64,000 bases of DNA, taken from Roseiarcus sp963835215 (GTDB lineage Bacteria > Pseudomonadota > Alphaproteobacteria > Rhizobiales > Beijerinckiaceae). Of this stretch, positions 1-10,792 are shown piece by piece. The stretch covers positions 124,001-188,000 of the forward strand of contig CAWIES010000002.1 in the NCBI GenBank assembly GCA_963835215.1, written 5' to 3'. Position 1 is the first letter of the stretch; each line of letters starts with the position of its first letter. Position numbers and translations under genes: made by a program. The notes under the pieces were generated by a model, which worked only from the letters and a program-made list of their open reading frames with translations, ran no database searches and was not told the DNA's origin.

Positions 1-615
1 GCGGGTGGCGACCGGCCATTCGCGCAGCGCCTCCTCGGTCACTTTGCCCCAGATGCAATTCGGGCTGCCGAGCGCGAGCGGGACCGGCGCGCCGTCCGGC
101 GGCTTGAAGCGCGGGGAGGCGACCCAGACCAACGGCTCCTCGCGCACCAGCTCGAAGCCGTGCAGATCTTCGTGGTCGGTGACCAGCGCGAGTTCGATCG
201 CGCCTGCGTGGACCTGCGCGGTCAGCTCGACCGAATTCTCGCACACGACCGAGACCGTGACCAAGGGCTGGCGGCGATTGAAGATCGTCAGGATGTCGGC
301 AAGAAACGCTTCGGCGTAATCGTCGGGGATGCCCAGCCGGACCGAGCCGCGCAGCCCCTTGCGCGACAGCGCCGCCATCGCGCCGGCTTCGACCTGGATC
401 ATGCGGCGGGCGTAATCGATCAGCCGCTCGCCCTCCTCGGTCAGCCGCGCCGCGCGCCCCTGTTTGACGAACAGGGCGCAGCCGAGCTGCTCCTCGAGGC
501 GGCGGATGTGCATCGAAACCGCCGATTGGGTCTTGTGGACCCGCTCGCCGGCCCGGGTGAAGGAGCCGGTGTCGACGATGGCGAGAAAGGAGCGGAGCTG
601 GTCGGTGTCGAGCAT
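1..615 (-). CDS. LysR-family transcriptional regulator, C-terminus cut by the window edge
   Basis: Reading the minus strand from the ATG at 615 gives a protein starting MLDTDQLRSFLAIVDTGSF, followed by a winged helix-turn-helix (TRAGERVHKTQSAVSMHIRR) and then the start of a type 2 periplasmic-binding effector domain (SVRLGIPDDYAEAFLADI). This is the standard LysR layout, and the family is usually about 300 residues. Only about 205 residues lie in the window, so the last third is missing. It is divergent from the DUF1127 gene at 778, with 162 bases between them, the usual place for a LysR operator. The effector and regulon cannot be told from the sequence. Confidence 0.9.
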   Translation of the reverse strand, partial: MLDTDQLRSFLAIVDTGSFTRAGERVHKTQSAVSMHIRRLEEQLGCALFVKQGRAARLTEEGERLIDYARRMIQVEAGAMAALSRKGLRGSVRLGIPDDYAEAFLADILTIFNRRQPLVTVSVVCENSVELTAQVHAGAIELALVTDHEDLHGFELVREEPLVWVASPRFKPPDGAPVPLALGSPNCIWGKVTEEALREWPVATR

Positions 616-777
616 AGCGATCGATCCGTATCTGTGATGGATAACCCTACAAACATTCGTTGGACCGATCAATGGAAAATCGGCATATTTGCGGGTGTTA
701 GAGAGATTTCAGCGTTCGCGGCGCGGTTCTGAGCCGCTGGCGAGCGCCGATGTCTTCCCCAAGCGGAGGATACTCAC

Positions 778-1053
778 ATGTTCGGTGGTTCGCGCGCTCT
801 TACCCTCAGTGGCGATTTCGGCGCCATTCTTTGGCGCGCGCTCGGCTGGCCGGCGCGGGTCGTCGAGGCCCGCCGCACCCTGACGCAGCTCGCCCAGATG
901 TCGGACCGCGAGCTCAGCGATATCGGCCTGCTCCGCGCCGATCTTGGCGATTGCACCGCGCTGCCGCTCGACGACGATCCCGGCGAGAAGCTGGCGCGGG
1001 CTCGCGCGGTCCGCGCCTGGTACCGCCGTCCGGATTGCGGTCAGGCCGCCTGA
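778..1053 (+). CDS. DUF1127 (YjiS-like) domain protein
   Basis: A 91-residue protein. The conserved core ARRTLTQLAQMSDRELSDIGL (split here only for description) at about residues 30-50 is the short basic-acidic helix pair of DUF1127. The ATG at 778 has a good ribosome-binding site, GCGGAGGA, seven bases upstream. DUF1127 proteins are small, often stress- or phosphate-linked, and in several alphaproteobacteria bind RNA; that role is family knowledge and not shown here. The gene is divergent from a LysR regulator, which may control it, and is followed by a clear intrinsic terminator at 1109-1143, so it is probably transcribed alone. Confidence 0.82.
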   Translation: MFGGSRALTLSGDFGAILWRALGWPARVVEARRTLTQLAQMSDRELSDIGLLRADLGDCTALPLDDDPGEKLARARAVRAWYRRPDCGQAA

Positions 1054-1108
1054 AAGCAGCCGCCGGGGCGAGTTTCCGCCTCTGAGGAAGCGACTTTCGA
1101 AGATTTCT

Positions 1109-1143
1109 CGCGCGCCCGGCTATGCCCGAGGCGCGCGTTTTTT
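1109..1143 (+). terminator. Intrinsic terminator after the DUF1127 gene
   Basis: An 8-bp perfect stem, CGCGCGCC (1109-1116) with GGCGCGCG (1130-1137), is followed directly by six T residues (1138-1143). Its orientation fits termination of the plus-strand DUF1127 transcript, 56 bases after its stop codon. Confidence 0.8.
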
Positions 1144-1193
1144 GTATAGGGACTGGAGCGGGCGCCTTTTCGCGCCCGTTCGGAGGTTTCGCC

Positions 1194-2804
<1,611 letters not shown>

Positions 2805-2810
2805 CGCTCC

Positions 2811-2835
2811 CCTTCTCCGGCTTCGTCGGAAAAGG
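2811..2835. repeat. Palindromic intergenic element (copy 1)
   Basis: CCTTcTCCG, a 7-base loop and CGGAaAAGG form an imperfect hairpin just after the aceB stop and before the convergent cupin gene. It resembles the elements at 37199, 39101 and 59456 (pattern CCTTCTCC...GGAGAAGG). It may act as a two-way transcription stop. Confidence 0.55.
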
Positions 2836-2858
2836 ACACGCGCCTTACGCCGATCTCT

Positions 2859-3284
2859 TCACGCCCGGCGATAGCCGACGAGCGAGGCGTCGGCTATGTC
2901 ATGGAGATTGACGACGATGTTCTCGGGCGATCGGCAGGCGATCCACCGGAGTTCTTCCGTCACGCTCATGTTGGCTTCAAGATGAGGCAGGAAGGGCGGC
3001 ACGAACATGAAGTCGCCCTCCGACAGATCGACGAATTCCCGGTAGCCTTCCCCGAAATAGATGCGCGCGCGCCCCGACAAGACATAGGCGCCGGTTTCGG
3101 CCTCGCCATGATGGTGCGGCAGCGAGCGAAAGCCTGGGCGGTTGCTCGCCTTGCCGAACCATAGCCGCGTCGCCGGCGTATGCTGGCGCCCGACGCCGGT
3201 GACCAGAGCGAGGCCGCCCGATTGGCCGGTGCGCCCGTCCTCGGCCCCGCTTCTCGTGACGATCGGCCGATCATTCGCGTGCAT
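2859..3284 (-). CDS. Cupin-domain protein
   Basis: A 141-residue single-domain cupin. Motif 1 is seen as PHHHGEAETGAYVLSGRARI, with a His triad and Glu suited to a metal site, and motif 2 as GDFMFVPPFLPHLEAN. The start at 3284 (MHANDRPIV) was preferred to a longer form from 3341 because a purine-rich GGAAG sits about eight bases upstream of it. Small stand-alone cupins of this kind are enzymes or sensors of many kinds, and the substrate cannot be inferred. It converges on aceB, with a palindromic element between. Confidence 0.8.
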   Translation of the reverse strand: MHANDRPIVTRSGAEDGRTGQSGGLALVTGVGRQHTPATRLWFGKASNRPGFRSLPHHHGEAETGAYVLSGRARIYFGEGYREFVDLSEGDFMFVPPFLPHLEANMSVTEELRWIACRSPENIVVNLHDIADASLVGYRRA

Positions 3285-3413
3285 GCGCGCTTCCGTCGTT
3301 AAGGAAAGCCGCAATCTGGCGCCGTACTGGGCAGTTCGCAATCGCCTCAGTGCCGCGGGGCCTTCGCGCCCGCCCCGCCACGGAGGGCCGCGCCACTCAT
3401 AATGCGACCGCGC

Positions 3414-4167
3414 TCAGAATTTCGAGCCGACGTTGAGGCTGACATAGCCGCCGCTCTCGGCGTAGACGCCTTGGGAGCGAAGGTCGCGAGCGTAGCCGCC
3501 AGACAGGCTGACATCCGTGCTCGCGTTGAGCGAATAGGAAACGAACGCGCCGGCGTGGGCGCAATCCCAGTCGACGTCGCCAAGGACGCTCGCTTCGGGG
3601 CCGATCGACAGCGTGTCGGCGACGCGATAGCCGACCTTGCCGTACAGCGTGAAACTGGACCACGCGGTCGAATAACTCGCCTGTCCATAGGCGTAGAACG
3701 CTCTACCCAATGGCGCGTAGATGTCGGCCTCGCCCTTCACGCCCGCCTTTGTCCCCTTCACCATCGCTGTCGGATCGCCGTTGTGATCGTTTTCGACGTT
3801 TACGCCAAGGCTAACGGTGATGTGGACGCCGTTGGCGTAGGTCTGATAGCCGACGGCGAGCTCGCCATTTTGGAAGGGAACGCGTTGCCTCAGCATGGGC
3901 GTGCGCAGATAGCTGTACTCGCCGCCGCTGCCCGAGGCGCGGAGCACGAACCCGTCTAACGCAAAATTCTGATTGAAGGCGTAACTGCCGCCGACGTAAC
4001 TGGAGATCGTGTTCGGCAAGACCGTCACGCCGGCAGACCATTGCCCCCACTGGCTCGGCGCGGCGACAGGCGTCGCGACGAAGCCTCGCCGACAGATCGG
4101 CGGCGCGCGCGCACAGCGAAGCGCACGCAAGCCAAACGCTCGCAGGAACGACGAGACGCAGCACCAA
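3414..4167 (-). CDS. bcsS: BcsS-like outer-membrane beta-barrel protein, one frameshift
   Basis: From about residue 30 the protein looks like the cellulose-biosynthesis protein BcsS: QWGQWSAGVTVLPN near the start, many short alternating strands (GYRVADTLSIGPEASVLG), and a terminal Phe (NVGSKF) typical of Bam-inserted barrels. The signal peptide MVLRLVVPASVWLACASLCA (cleaved near ARA-AD) is in another frame starting at 4167. Removing one base near 4086 (minus-strand GCGaGGC) joins the two as ...ADLSAGFVATPVAAP. The frameshift is probably a sequencing error. No bcsA/bcsB genes are nearby, so a role in cellulose export rests only on family resemblance. Confidence 0.7.
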
Positions 4168-4298
4168 ATCCCCACATTCGATGTTGCAACGCTATGACTT
4201 GAGGTGACGATGCGTCCGAAGCACTGTCAAGCGGCCGAAATGTAATGAGGACGATGTATTTGTAACGACAACTTGCGTGCGCAGGGTTTCCCGCCCCA

Positions 4299-4344
4299 GT
4301 GGCGCCGGCCTCCGCGCCCGCGCGGCCGTGGAGGCTCGCGCCAC
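4299..4344 (-). terminator. Hairpin downstream of prpE
   Basis: Arms GTGGCGC/GCGCCAC (4299-4305, 4338-4344) and GCCTCC/GGAGGC (4308-4313, 4330-4335) pair around a 2-by-2 internal loop and a 16-base loop. The hairpin lies 13 bases past the prpE stop. There is no T-tract, so it is terminator-like but not a textbook intrinsic terminator. Confidence 0.45.
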
Positions 4345-4356
4345 GAACGCCGTCCC

Positions 4357-6255
4357 CTAAAACCCCTTCGCCTTCAGCGCCGCCCCGATCTCTTCCAGCG
4401 CCGCCGGATCTTCGATTGTCGCGGGCATCGTCCAGGGGTCGCGGTCGGCGATCTTCTTGATCGTGCCGCGCAGAATCTTGCCCGAGCGCGTCTTAGGCAG
4501 GCGCGCGACGACCAGCGCGTGCTTGAACGCGGCGACGGGACCGATCCGCTCGCGCACCAGCGCGATCACCTCGCCCTCGATCTCGGCGTGCGGGCGGTTG
4601 ACGCCGGATTTCAGAACGATGAAGCCGCACGGCTGCTCGCCCTTGATCTCATCCTTGACGCCAAGCACCGCGCATTCGGCGACCGCGGGATGCGAGGCGA
4701 CGACCTCCTCCATGCCGCCGGTCGACAGGCGATGGCCGGCGACGTTGATGATGTCGTCGGTGCGGCCGAGAATGGTGAGAGAACCGTCCGCGTCCTTGAA
4801 GCCGGCGTCGGCGGTTTTGTAGTAGCCGGGAAAATCGGCGAGGTAGCTCTCGCGCATGCGCGCGTCCTGGCGATAGAGGGTCGGCAGGCACCCCGGCGGC
4901 AGCGGCAGCTTGATGACGATCGAGCCCATCGTCCCGGCGGGCGCGGGATGGCACGCCTCGTCGACGACCTCGACCGCGTAGCCAGGCATTGGCGCGGCGA
5001 GCGAACCGCGCTTGACCGGCAACAGACCGAGGCCGACCGGATTGCCGGCAATCGCCCAGCCGGTCTCGGTCTGCCACCAATGATCGACGACCGGGCGTTG
5101 CAAAACCTGTTCGGCCCAGGCGACGGTTTCGGGATCGGCGCGCTCGCCGGCAAGAAACAGCGTGCGCAGCGAGGCGATCGCTTCTGGCCGCAGCAGCTTT
5201 GCCTGTGGGTCTTCCTTGCGCACGGCGCGGAAGGCGGTCGGCGCGGTGAAGAAGGCGACGACCTTGTACTCCTCGATCACGCGCCAATAGGCGCCCGCAT
5301 CCGGCGTGCCGATCGGTTTGCCCTCGTAGAGCACGGTCGCGCAGCCGTGCAACAGCGGCGCGTAGACGACGTAGGAATGGCCGACCACCCAGCCGATGTC
5401 GGAAGCGGACCAATAGGTCTCGCCGGGCGCGACGCCATAGAGGTTCGACATCGACCATTTCAGCGCGACGAGATAGCCGCCGATGTCGCGCACCACGCCC
5501 TTGGGCGCGCCGGTCGTGCCGGAGGTGTAGAGGATATAGAGCGGGTCGGTGGCGGCAAGTTCGACGCAGGGCGCGCGTTTTCCCGCGGCGCGCGCGGCGG
5601 CGACCAGCGCCGCCCAGTCATGATCGCGGCCCGCGACCATCGCGCTCGCAAGCTGCGGCCGCTGGAAGACGACGCAGGCCTGCGGCTTGTGCTTGGCGAG
5701 GCTGATCGCAAGATCGAGCAGCGGCTTGTATTCGACAAGACGCGTCGGCTCGACGCCGCAGCTCGCCGTCAGCACCAGTTTGGGTTCGGCGTCGTCGATG
5801 CGGGTCGCCAGCTCCTTGGCGGCGAAGCCGCCGAACACCACCGAATGCACCGCGCCGATCCGCGCGCACGCGAGCATGGCGAAGATCGCTTCGGGGATCA
5901 TCGGCATGTAGACGATGACGCGGTCGCCGGTCTCGACGCCAAGCTCGATCAATGTCGCGGCGAGCGTCGCGACTTCGTCCCGCAGCTCGGCGTAAGTGAT
6001 GCGGCGTTTAACGCCGGTGACCGGACTGTCGTAATAGATCGCCGCCTGCCCGCCGCGCGCGGCGACGTGACGGTCGACGGCGTTGAAGCAGGCGTTGCAG
6101 GTCGCATCGGGAAACCAGCGGCCATAGACGCCGGCGTCGGCGTCGAAAATCGTCTTGGGCGGGCGGACCCAGTCGATCGCCTCGGCCGCCTTGGCCCAAA
6201 ATCCTTGCGGATCGGCGCGCCACTCGGCATAGGCCTCGGCGTAGCGGCTCGTCAT
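4357..6255 (-). CDS. prpE: Propionyl-CoA synthetase (AMP-forming)
   Basis: Activates propionate with ATP and CoA to propionyl-CoA through an acyl-adenylate. The 632-residue protein has the N-terminal ACS cap (GFWAKAAEAIDWVRPPKTIF), the P-loop YTSGTTGAPKG near residue 250, WWQTETGW, and the C-terminal hinge and lysine motif PKTRSGKILRG whose Lys is the usual acetylation-controlled residue. The sequence AIYYDSPVTG near residue 75 and the shorter length compared with acetyl-CoA synthetase (about 650) favour PrpE over AcsA. No prpBCD genes adjoin it. It is divergent from the TauE permease gene, with 119 bases between. Confidence 0.92.
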   Translation of the reverse strand: MTSRYAEAYAEWRADPQGFWAKAAEAIDWVRPPKTIFDADAGVYGRWFPDATCNACFNAVDRHVAARGGQAAIYYDSPVTGVKRRITYAELRDEVATLAATLIELGVETGDRVIVYMPMIPEAIFAMLACARIGAVHSVVFGGFAAKELATRIDDAEPKLVLTASCGVEPTRLVEYKPLLDLAISLAKHKPQACVVFQRPQLASAMVAGRDHDWAALVAAARAAGKRAPCVELAATDPLYILYTSGTTGAPKGVVRDIGGYLVALKWSMSNLYGVAPGETYWSASDIGWVVGHSYVVYAPLLHGCATVLYEGKPIGTPDAGAYWRVIEEYKVVAFFTAPTAFRAVRKEDPQAKLLRPEAIASLRTLFLAGERADPETVAWAEQVLQRPVVDHWWQTETGWAIAGNPVGLGLLPVKRGSLAAPMPGYAVEVVDEACHPAPAGTMGSIVIKLPLPPGCLPTLYRQDARMRESYLADFPGYYKTADAGFKDADGSLTILGRTDDIINVAGHRLSTGGMEEVVASHPAVAECAVLGVKDEIKGEQPCGFIVLKSGVNRPHAEIEGEVIALVRERIGPVAAFKHALVVARLPKTRSGKILRGTIKKIADRDPWTMPATIEDPAALEEIGAALKAKGF

Positions 6256-6374
6256 CGTTTCGCTCCCCTTCGCGGCGCGAGCGTGGTTTTATCGTTGTTT
6301 GTGGAGTATTTGACCCGCCGGCCGGGCCAAGGCAATGCACGCCGGTCTAGCATTTAGGCGTAAGACGAGCGGCG

Positions 6375-7145
6375 ATGATTCTCTCCCCGGCAAGTCAACT
6401 GGCCTTCTTTCTCACCGCCATTCCGGCTGTGATCCTGCTCGGCCTGTCGAAGGGCGGCTTCTCTGGCCTCAGCTCGCTGGCGATGCCGCTGATGGCGCTG
6501 GCGCTCTCGCCGGTCAAGGCGGCGGCGATCGTCCTGCCGATTCTGATCGTGCAGGATTGGGTGAGCGTCTGGGCCTTCCGCCGCGATTTCGATACGCGCA
6601 ATCTTCTGATCCTGGCGCCGGGCGCGGTGATCGGCGTCGCCGCCGGCTGGCTGCTGGCGGCGCGGGTGGACGAGCAGGCGGTTCGGCTCGCGGTCGGGCT
6701 GATCTCGGTCGGCTTCGTGATCTTCATGATCTTGCGCGACCGTCTCGCCGGCGCCGAGGCGACGCAGGCGACCGTCGCGCCCGGCGTGTTCTGGGGCGCG
6801 GTCGCCGGCTTCACCAGCTTCGTCAGCCACGCTGGCGCGCCGCCGATGATGGTCTATGTGCTGCCGCAGCGGCTGAGCCCTCGCCTCTTCGCCGGCACCT
6901 CGGCGTTCTTCTTCGCCGCGGTCAACCTGCTCAAGGTCACGCCCTATTTCCTGCTCGGCCAGTTCAGCCGCGAGAACCTCACCGCCTCGGCCTGGCTGCT
7001 GCCGGTGGCGATCGCCTCCACGTTCGCCGGCGTCTGGCTGGTGCGGCGGGTCTCGTCAGAGCGTTTCTACGTCGCCGTGCTCGTCCTCACCTTCCTCGTC
7101 GGCGTGAAGCTGATCTGGGACGGCGCGGCCGGGCTGATGGCGTAG
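6375..7145 (+). CDS. TauE/SafE-family inner-membrane permease
   Basis: A 256-residue, very hydrophobic protein with about eight membrane segments in two similar halves, e.g. GLSKGGFSGLSSLAMPLMAL near the start and FVSHAGAPPMMVYVLPQ in the middle. Both motifs are marks of TauE/SafE, a family of putative sulfite, sulfonate or other anion exporters. The substrate is unknown. It is followed 20 bases later by a GtrA-like gene on the same strand. Confidence 0.88.
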   Translation: MILSPASQLAFFLTAIPAVILLGLSKGGFSGLSSLAMPLMALALSPVKAAAIVLPILIVQDWVSVWAFRRDFDTRNLLILAPGAVIGVAAGWLLAARVDEQAVRLAVGLISVGFVIFMILRDRLAGAEATQATVAPGVFWGAVAGFTSFVSHAGAPPMMVYVLPQRLSPRLFAGTSAFFFAAVNLLKVTPYFLLGQFSRENLTASAWLLPVAIASTFAGVWLVRRVSSERFYVAVLVLTFLVGVKLIWDGAAGLMA

Positions 7146-7165
7146 CGCGAGCGAAAGGCTGGGCC

Positions 7166-7606
7166 ATGAACGCGGGCGGCGAGGGGGCGATTGAAAAGGG
7201 AGATCGCCTGCATCGGCAGATCCCCTCTTTCGCGGCGATCGGCCTCTTGGGCTATTGCGTCGACGCCGGCATCACCTATTTGGGGGCAAAATACCTCGGC
7301 CTGTCGCCTGAAATCGCCCGGCCGCCGGGATTCGTCATCGCGACGATCGTCAATTTCGCCCTCAACCGCGCCATCACCTTCCGCCACATCGAAACGCCGC
7401 TGGTGCGCGCGTTCCTGCGCTATTGCCTGGTGGCCTCGGCCGGCCTCGCGGTCAATTACCCGGTCTATTCGCTCTGCGTCGCCCTGTCGCCGCTGGTCGG
7501 CGTCGCGGTGACGCCGGGCCTCTTGCCGCTGTTCGTCGCCGTCGGCAGTGGCGTTGCGATGGTCGTCACCTTCGCCGGCTTCCGCTGGTTCGCCTTCCGC
7601 CGCTGA
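7166..7606 (+). CDS. GtrA-like small membrane protein
   Basis: A 146-residue protein with four predicted membrane helices (FAAIGLLGYCVDAGITYL; FVIATIVNFALNRAITF; YCLVASAGLAVNYPVYSLCV; GVAMVVTFAGFRWFAFRR). The N-x3-NR-x-x-TF motif in helix 2 and the basic C-terminus FRWFAFRR are typical of GtrA, thought to help flip polyprenyl-linked sugars. The ATG at 7166 has GAAAGG upstream. No glycosyltransferase lies beside it, so its sugar partner is unknown. Confidence 0.85.
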   Translation: MNAGGEGAIEKGDRLHRQIPSFAAIGLLGYCVDAGITYLGAKYLGLSPEIARPPGFVIATIVNFALNRAITFRHIETPLVRAFLRYCLVASAGLAVNYPVYSLCVALSPLVGVAVTPGLLPLFVAVGSGVAMVVTFAGFRWFAFRR

Positions 7607-7672
7607 TCAAGCCGCCTCTCGCTTCGGCGCGCGGCCGGGTTATGATGCCTGCGACGCCACCGGAGAGCCGGC

Positions 7673-9318
7673 ATGACGATCTCGCCTTACGACCAGGATC
7701 TCGATCGCAACCCCGCCAATTTCCAGCCGCTGACGCCCCTGACGCTGCTCGAGCGGGCGGCGCAGGTGTTCCCCGACCGGCTGGCGATCGCCCACGGGCC
7801 GCTCAGGCGCAACTATCGCGAATTCTACGCCCGCTCGCGCCGCCTCGCTTCGGCGCTGGCGCGGCGCGGCTTCGCCCGCGGCGACACCATCGCCGTCATG
7901 CTCGCCAACACCCCGGCGATGCTCGAGTGCCACTACGGCGTGCCGATGTCGGGCGCGGTGCTCAACACCCTCAACACGCGCCTCGATGCGGTGGCGCTCG
8001 CCTTCATGCTCGACCATGGCGAGGCCAAGGCGCTGTTCGTCGATCGCGAATTCTCCGCCACGATCGCCGCGGCGCTCAAGCTCTGTAAGGCGCGCCCGCT
8101 GATCGATCGACTATGACGACGCCGAATATGATGGCCCCGGCGAGCGGCTCGGCGCGCTCGACTACGAGGCATTGATCGCCGAGGGCGATCCTGAATTTAC
8201 CTGGCTCCGGCCGCACGACGAATGGGACGCCATTTCGCTCAACTACACTTCGGGCACCACCGGCGATCCGAAGGGCGTCGTCTACCACCACCGCGGCGCC
8301 AATCTGCTCGCGGTCGGCAATGTCGTCACGGCCGACATGGGCCGTCACCCGGTCTATCTGTGGACGCTGCCGATGTTCCATTGCAACGGCTGGTGCTTTC
8401 CCTGGTCGATCAGCGTCAAGGCCGGCGTGCACGTCTGCCTGCGTCAGGTGCGCGCCAAGACGATGTACGACCTGATCGCCGAGCATGGCGTCACGCACCT
8501 CTGCGGCGCGCCGATCGTCATGTCGATCCTGCTCAACGCGCGCGCCGAGGAGCGGCGCCCGCTGCCGCACGTGGTGCGCTTCTTCACCGCCGCCGCGCCG
8601 CCGCCCGCCGCCGTGCTGGCGGCGATGCGCGAAGCGGGGTTCGAGGTGACGCATCTCTACGGCCTCACCGAGACCTACGGCCCGGCTGTGGTCAACGACT
8701 GGCAAGAGGAGTGGAACGCGCTCGACGCCGAGCGCGCAGGCGGCGCTGAAATCGCGCCAGGGCGTGCGCTACCACGCGCTCGAGGCGCTCGACGTCATCG
8801 ACCCCGAGACAATGGCGAGCGTGCCCGCCGACGGCGAGACGATGGGCGAGGTGATGTTTCGCGGCAACGTCGTGATGAAGGGCTACCTGAAGAACAAGAG
8901 CCTCGACCGAAAAGGCGTTCGCCGGCGGCTGGTTCCATTCGGGCGATCTCGGCGTCAAGCATCGCGACGGTTACATCCAGCTCAAAGACCGCTCGAAGGA
9001 CATCATCATTTCGGGGGGCGAGAACATCTCCTCGATCGAGGTCGAGGACGCATTGTTCCAGCACCCCGGCGTCCAGCTCGCCGCGGTGGTCGCGCGCGCC
9101 CGACGACAAGTGGGGCGAGACGCCCTGCGCCTTCGTCGAGATGAAGCCGGGCCATAGCGCGAGCGAAAGCGAGACTGATCGCCTGGTGCCGCACGCGGCT
9201 CGCCCATTACAAATGCCCGCGCCGCGTCATCTTCGCCGAGATCCCCAAGACCTCGACCGGCAAAGTGCAAAAGTTCGCGTTGCGCAAGCTCGCCATCGCG
9301 GCCGGCTCGGCGCGGTGA
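7673..9318 (+). CDS. Fatty-acyl-CoA synthetase (AMP-binding), five frameshifts
   Basis: Reads as a medium/long-chain acyl-CoA synthetase of about 547 residues once single extra bases are removed near 8108, 8738, 8908, 9098 and 9174. The N-terminus is MTISPYDQDLDRNPANFQPL. Motif A3 is YTSGTTGDPKG, A5 is YGLTETYG, then GWFHSGDLGVKHRDGYIQ, SGGENISSIEVED, and the final PKTSTGKVQKFALR with the catalytic Lys. All five breaks are +1 and the parts stay in order with nothing lost, so sequencing errors are more likely than a pseudogene. Its stop overlaps the GTG start of the CHAD gene (GTGA). Confidence 0.85.
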
Positions 9319-10195
9319 GCCCGCCGCGCCGCTCGGTGTGGCCGGACCATTGCCGCGCTGCGTTGGCGCAGGCGGTCCGGCTTGCCGCGCGGCAATTCCC
9401 GCGCGCCGGCGAGGACGAGGCGAGCCGCGTTCACGACGTGCGCAAGACGCTGAAGGGCGCGGCCGGTCTCGCCCGCTTGTTCACCGGCCATCGTCGGACC
9501 GCCGGCCTATACGACGCTCGACCGCGATCGACGGCGCGCGAAAGCGCATCAGTCGCGCCCGCGACCTCGACGTGTTGCCCGGCGTGCTGGCGAAGGTCGA
9601 TCCGCCGACCAAGATTCGCGGCGCGCTGCTCGCGGCGATCGCCGAGCAACGAGAAACCACGCGGCGCGCGCATCGCGAGATCGACGTCGCCAGCCTCGCC
9701 GCAGAGCTCGGCGCGCTCGCCGCCGAGATCGCCGCCTGGGATGTTGAGGCGGCCGATGCCGCGCCCTTGCTGGCGGCGACGCGCGCCGCCTACCGCGCGG
9801 CGCGGCGACGAGGCGAGACCGCCATCGCGAGCGGCGACGCTGACGAACTGCATGCGTTCAGGGTTCGAGTGGTCGATCTTGCCTGCCAGCTGTCCGTCTT
9901 CGAGCCCGCCTGGCCGGCGATGCTGCGCGCCGCGACGCGCGAGTTGCATCGACTGCGCGCCGCGCTCGGCGACCACAACGACCTTACGGTGCTCGCCGAA
10001 TTCGCGCGCGGGCGCCCCGAGTTGACGCCTGCCGAGGCCGATGCTGTCGTCGCGCTGGTCGCCAGACGGCAGCGGCCGCTGGAGCGGCGCGCGGCGCGGC
10101 TCTACGCGCGTCTGTTCTCGGAGCGACCCGCGGACTTCGAGCGTCGCCTCGCCGCCTACCTCGCGCACCCGCGCAGCAAGCCGCAGGCGCCCTAA
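9315..10195 (+). CDS. CHAD-domain protein, two frameshifts
   Basis: The CHAD domain is a conserved His-rich alpha-helical fold that binds polyphosphate. The N-terminus comes from a GTG at 9315 and contains the hallmark SRVHDVRKTLKGAAGLARLF. The frame then changes twice, at about 9520 and 9530 (two extra C bases ten apart, each before a GAC), to give GARKRISRARDLDVLPG and the second helical half HAFRVRVVDLACQ...ELHRLRAALGDHNDLTVLAEF, also typical. It is translationally coupled to the upstream acyl-CoA synthetase. Its 3' end overlaps the convergent LprI-like gene by four bases. Confidence 0.78.
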
Positions 10196-10602
10196 GGATA
10201 GCGCGCCTTGAGATCGGCGATGCGATCGGCGTCGCGGTCGATGATGCAGGCGAGGCGCGGGTCGCCGCCCTTCGCGCTCATGCCGGCCTCGAACGGCGCG
10301 ACGTCCTGACATTCGGCGTCACGCCAACTCAGCCACTGCGTCTCGGCGTCGTTGAGCGAGCGTTTCCAGCGCGCCTTTTGCGCGTTGAGCACGCCCTGGC
10401 GCCCATCGATGCTCTTGACCGCCGCGTCGGTCTCGGCGGCGAGATCGCGTTCGGCGCGGTCGGAGTTGCTGCGCAGGCAGTCGGCGAGATCGCGCGCGCC
10501 GATCTTGCTGGCGTCGCAGGCGATCTGCGAGGCGCGTGAGTCCCCGGCGGAGGCGCTCCCCGCGACGGCGAACGCGGCAAGAAGGACAAGAACGAATCGC
10601 AT
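10192..10602 (-). CDS. Secreted LprI-like (DUF1311) protein
   Basis: A 136-residue protein with a clear signal peptide (MRFVLVLLAAFAVAGSASA) and an LprI-N/DUF1311 type domain: four Cys (CDASK, DCLRS, AECQD, LACII) with the helical WLSWRDAECQD near residue 93. LprI-like domains include periplasmic lysozyme inhibitors, though many members have no known role. The start at 10602 puts the signal sequence at the N-terminus; an ATG at 10617 would add five residues. Confidence 0.75.
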   Translation of the reverse strand: MRFVLVLLAAFAVAGSASAGDSRASQIACDASKIGARDLADCLRSNSDRAERDLAAETDAAVKSIDGRQGVLNAQKARWKRSLNDAETQWLSWRDAECQDVAPFEAGMSAKGGDPRLACIIDRDADRIADLKARYP

Positions 10603-10792
10603 CGTTGCAGTTTCCATGGGACGCGTGACCCCATAACGACGAAAGCGACGATCGCCTAGTGCGCATCTCCTTGGCGCCAAGAACCCTCTCTTGAGCGCCG
10701 AGAATACTGCGATTTGGCTGCAAGCGAAATACGGATGAGCGCCCCCGTCGCCTACCCTTAACGCCTCGCTCTGCCTATCGTTCCCGCCGCGC

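Noticed and set aside
4273..6357. A 694-residue open frame on the plus strand opposite prpE
   Set aside because: Its sequence is Arg/Asp/Gly-rich and has no domain, and the minus strand codes a full propionyl-CoA synthetase. It is a GC-rich antisense shadow.
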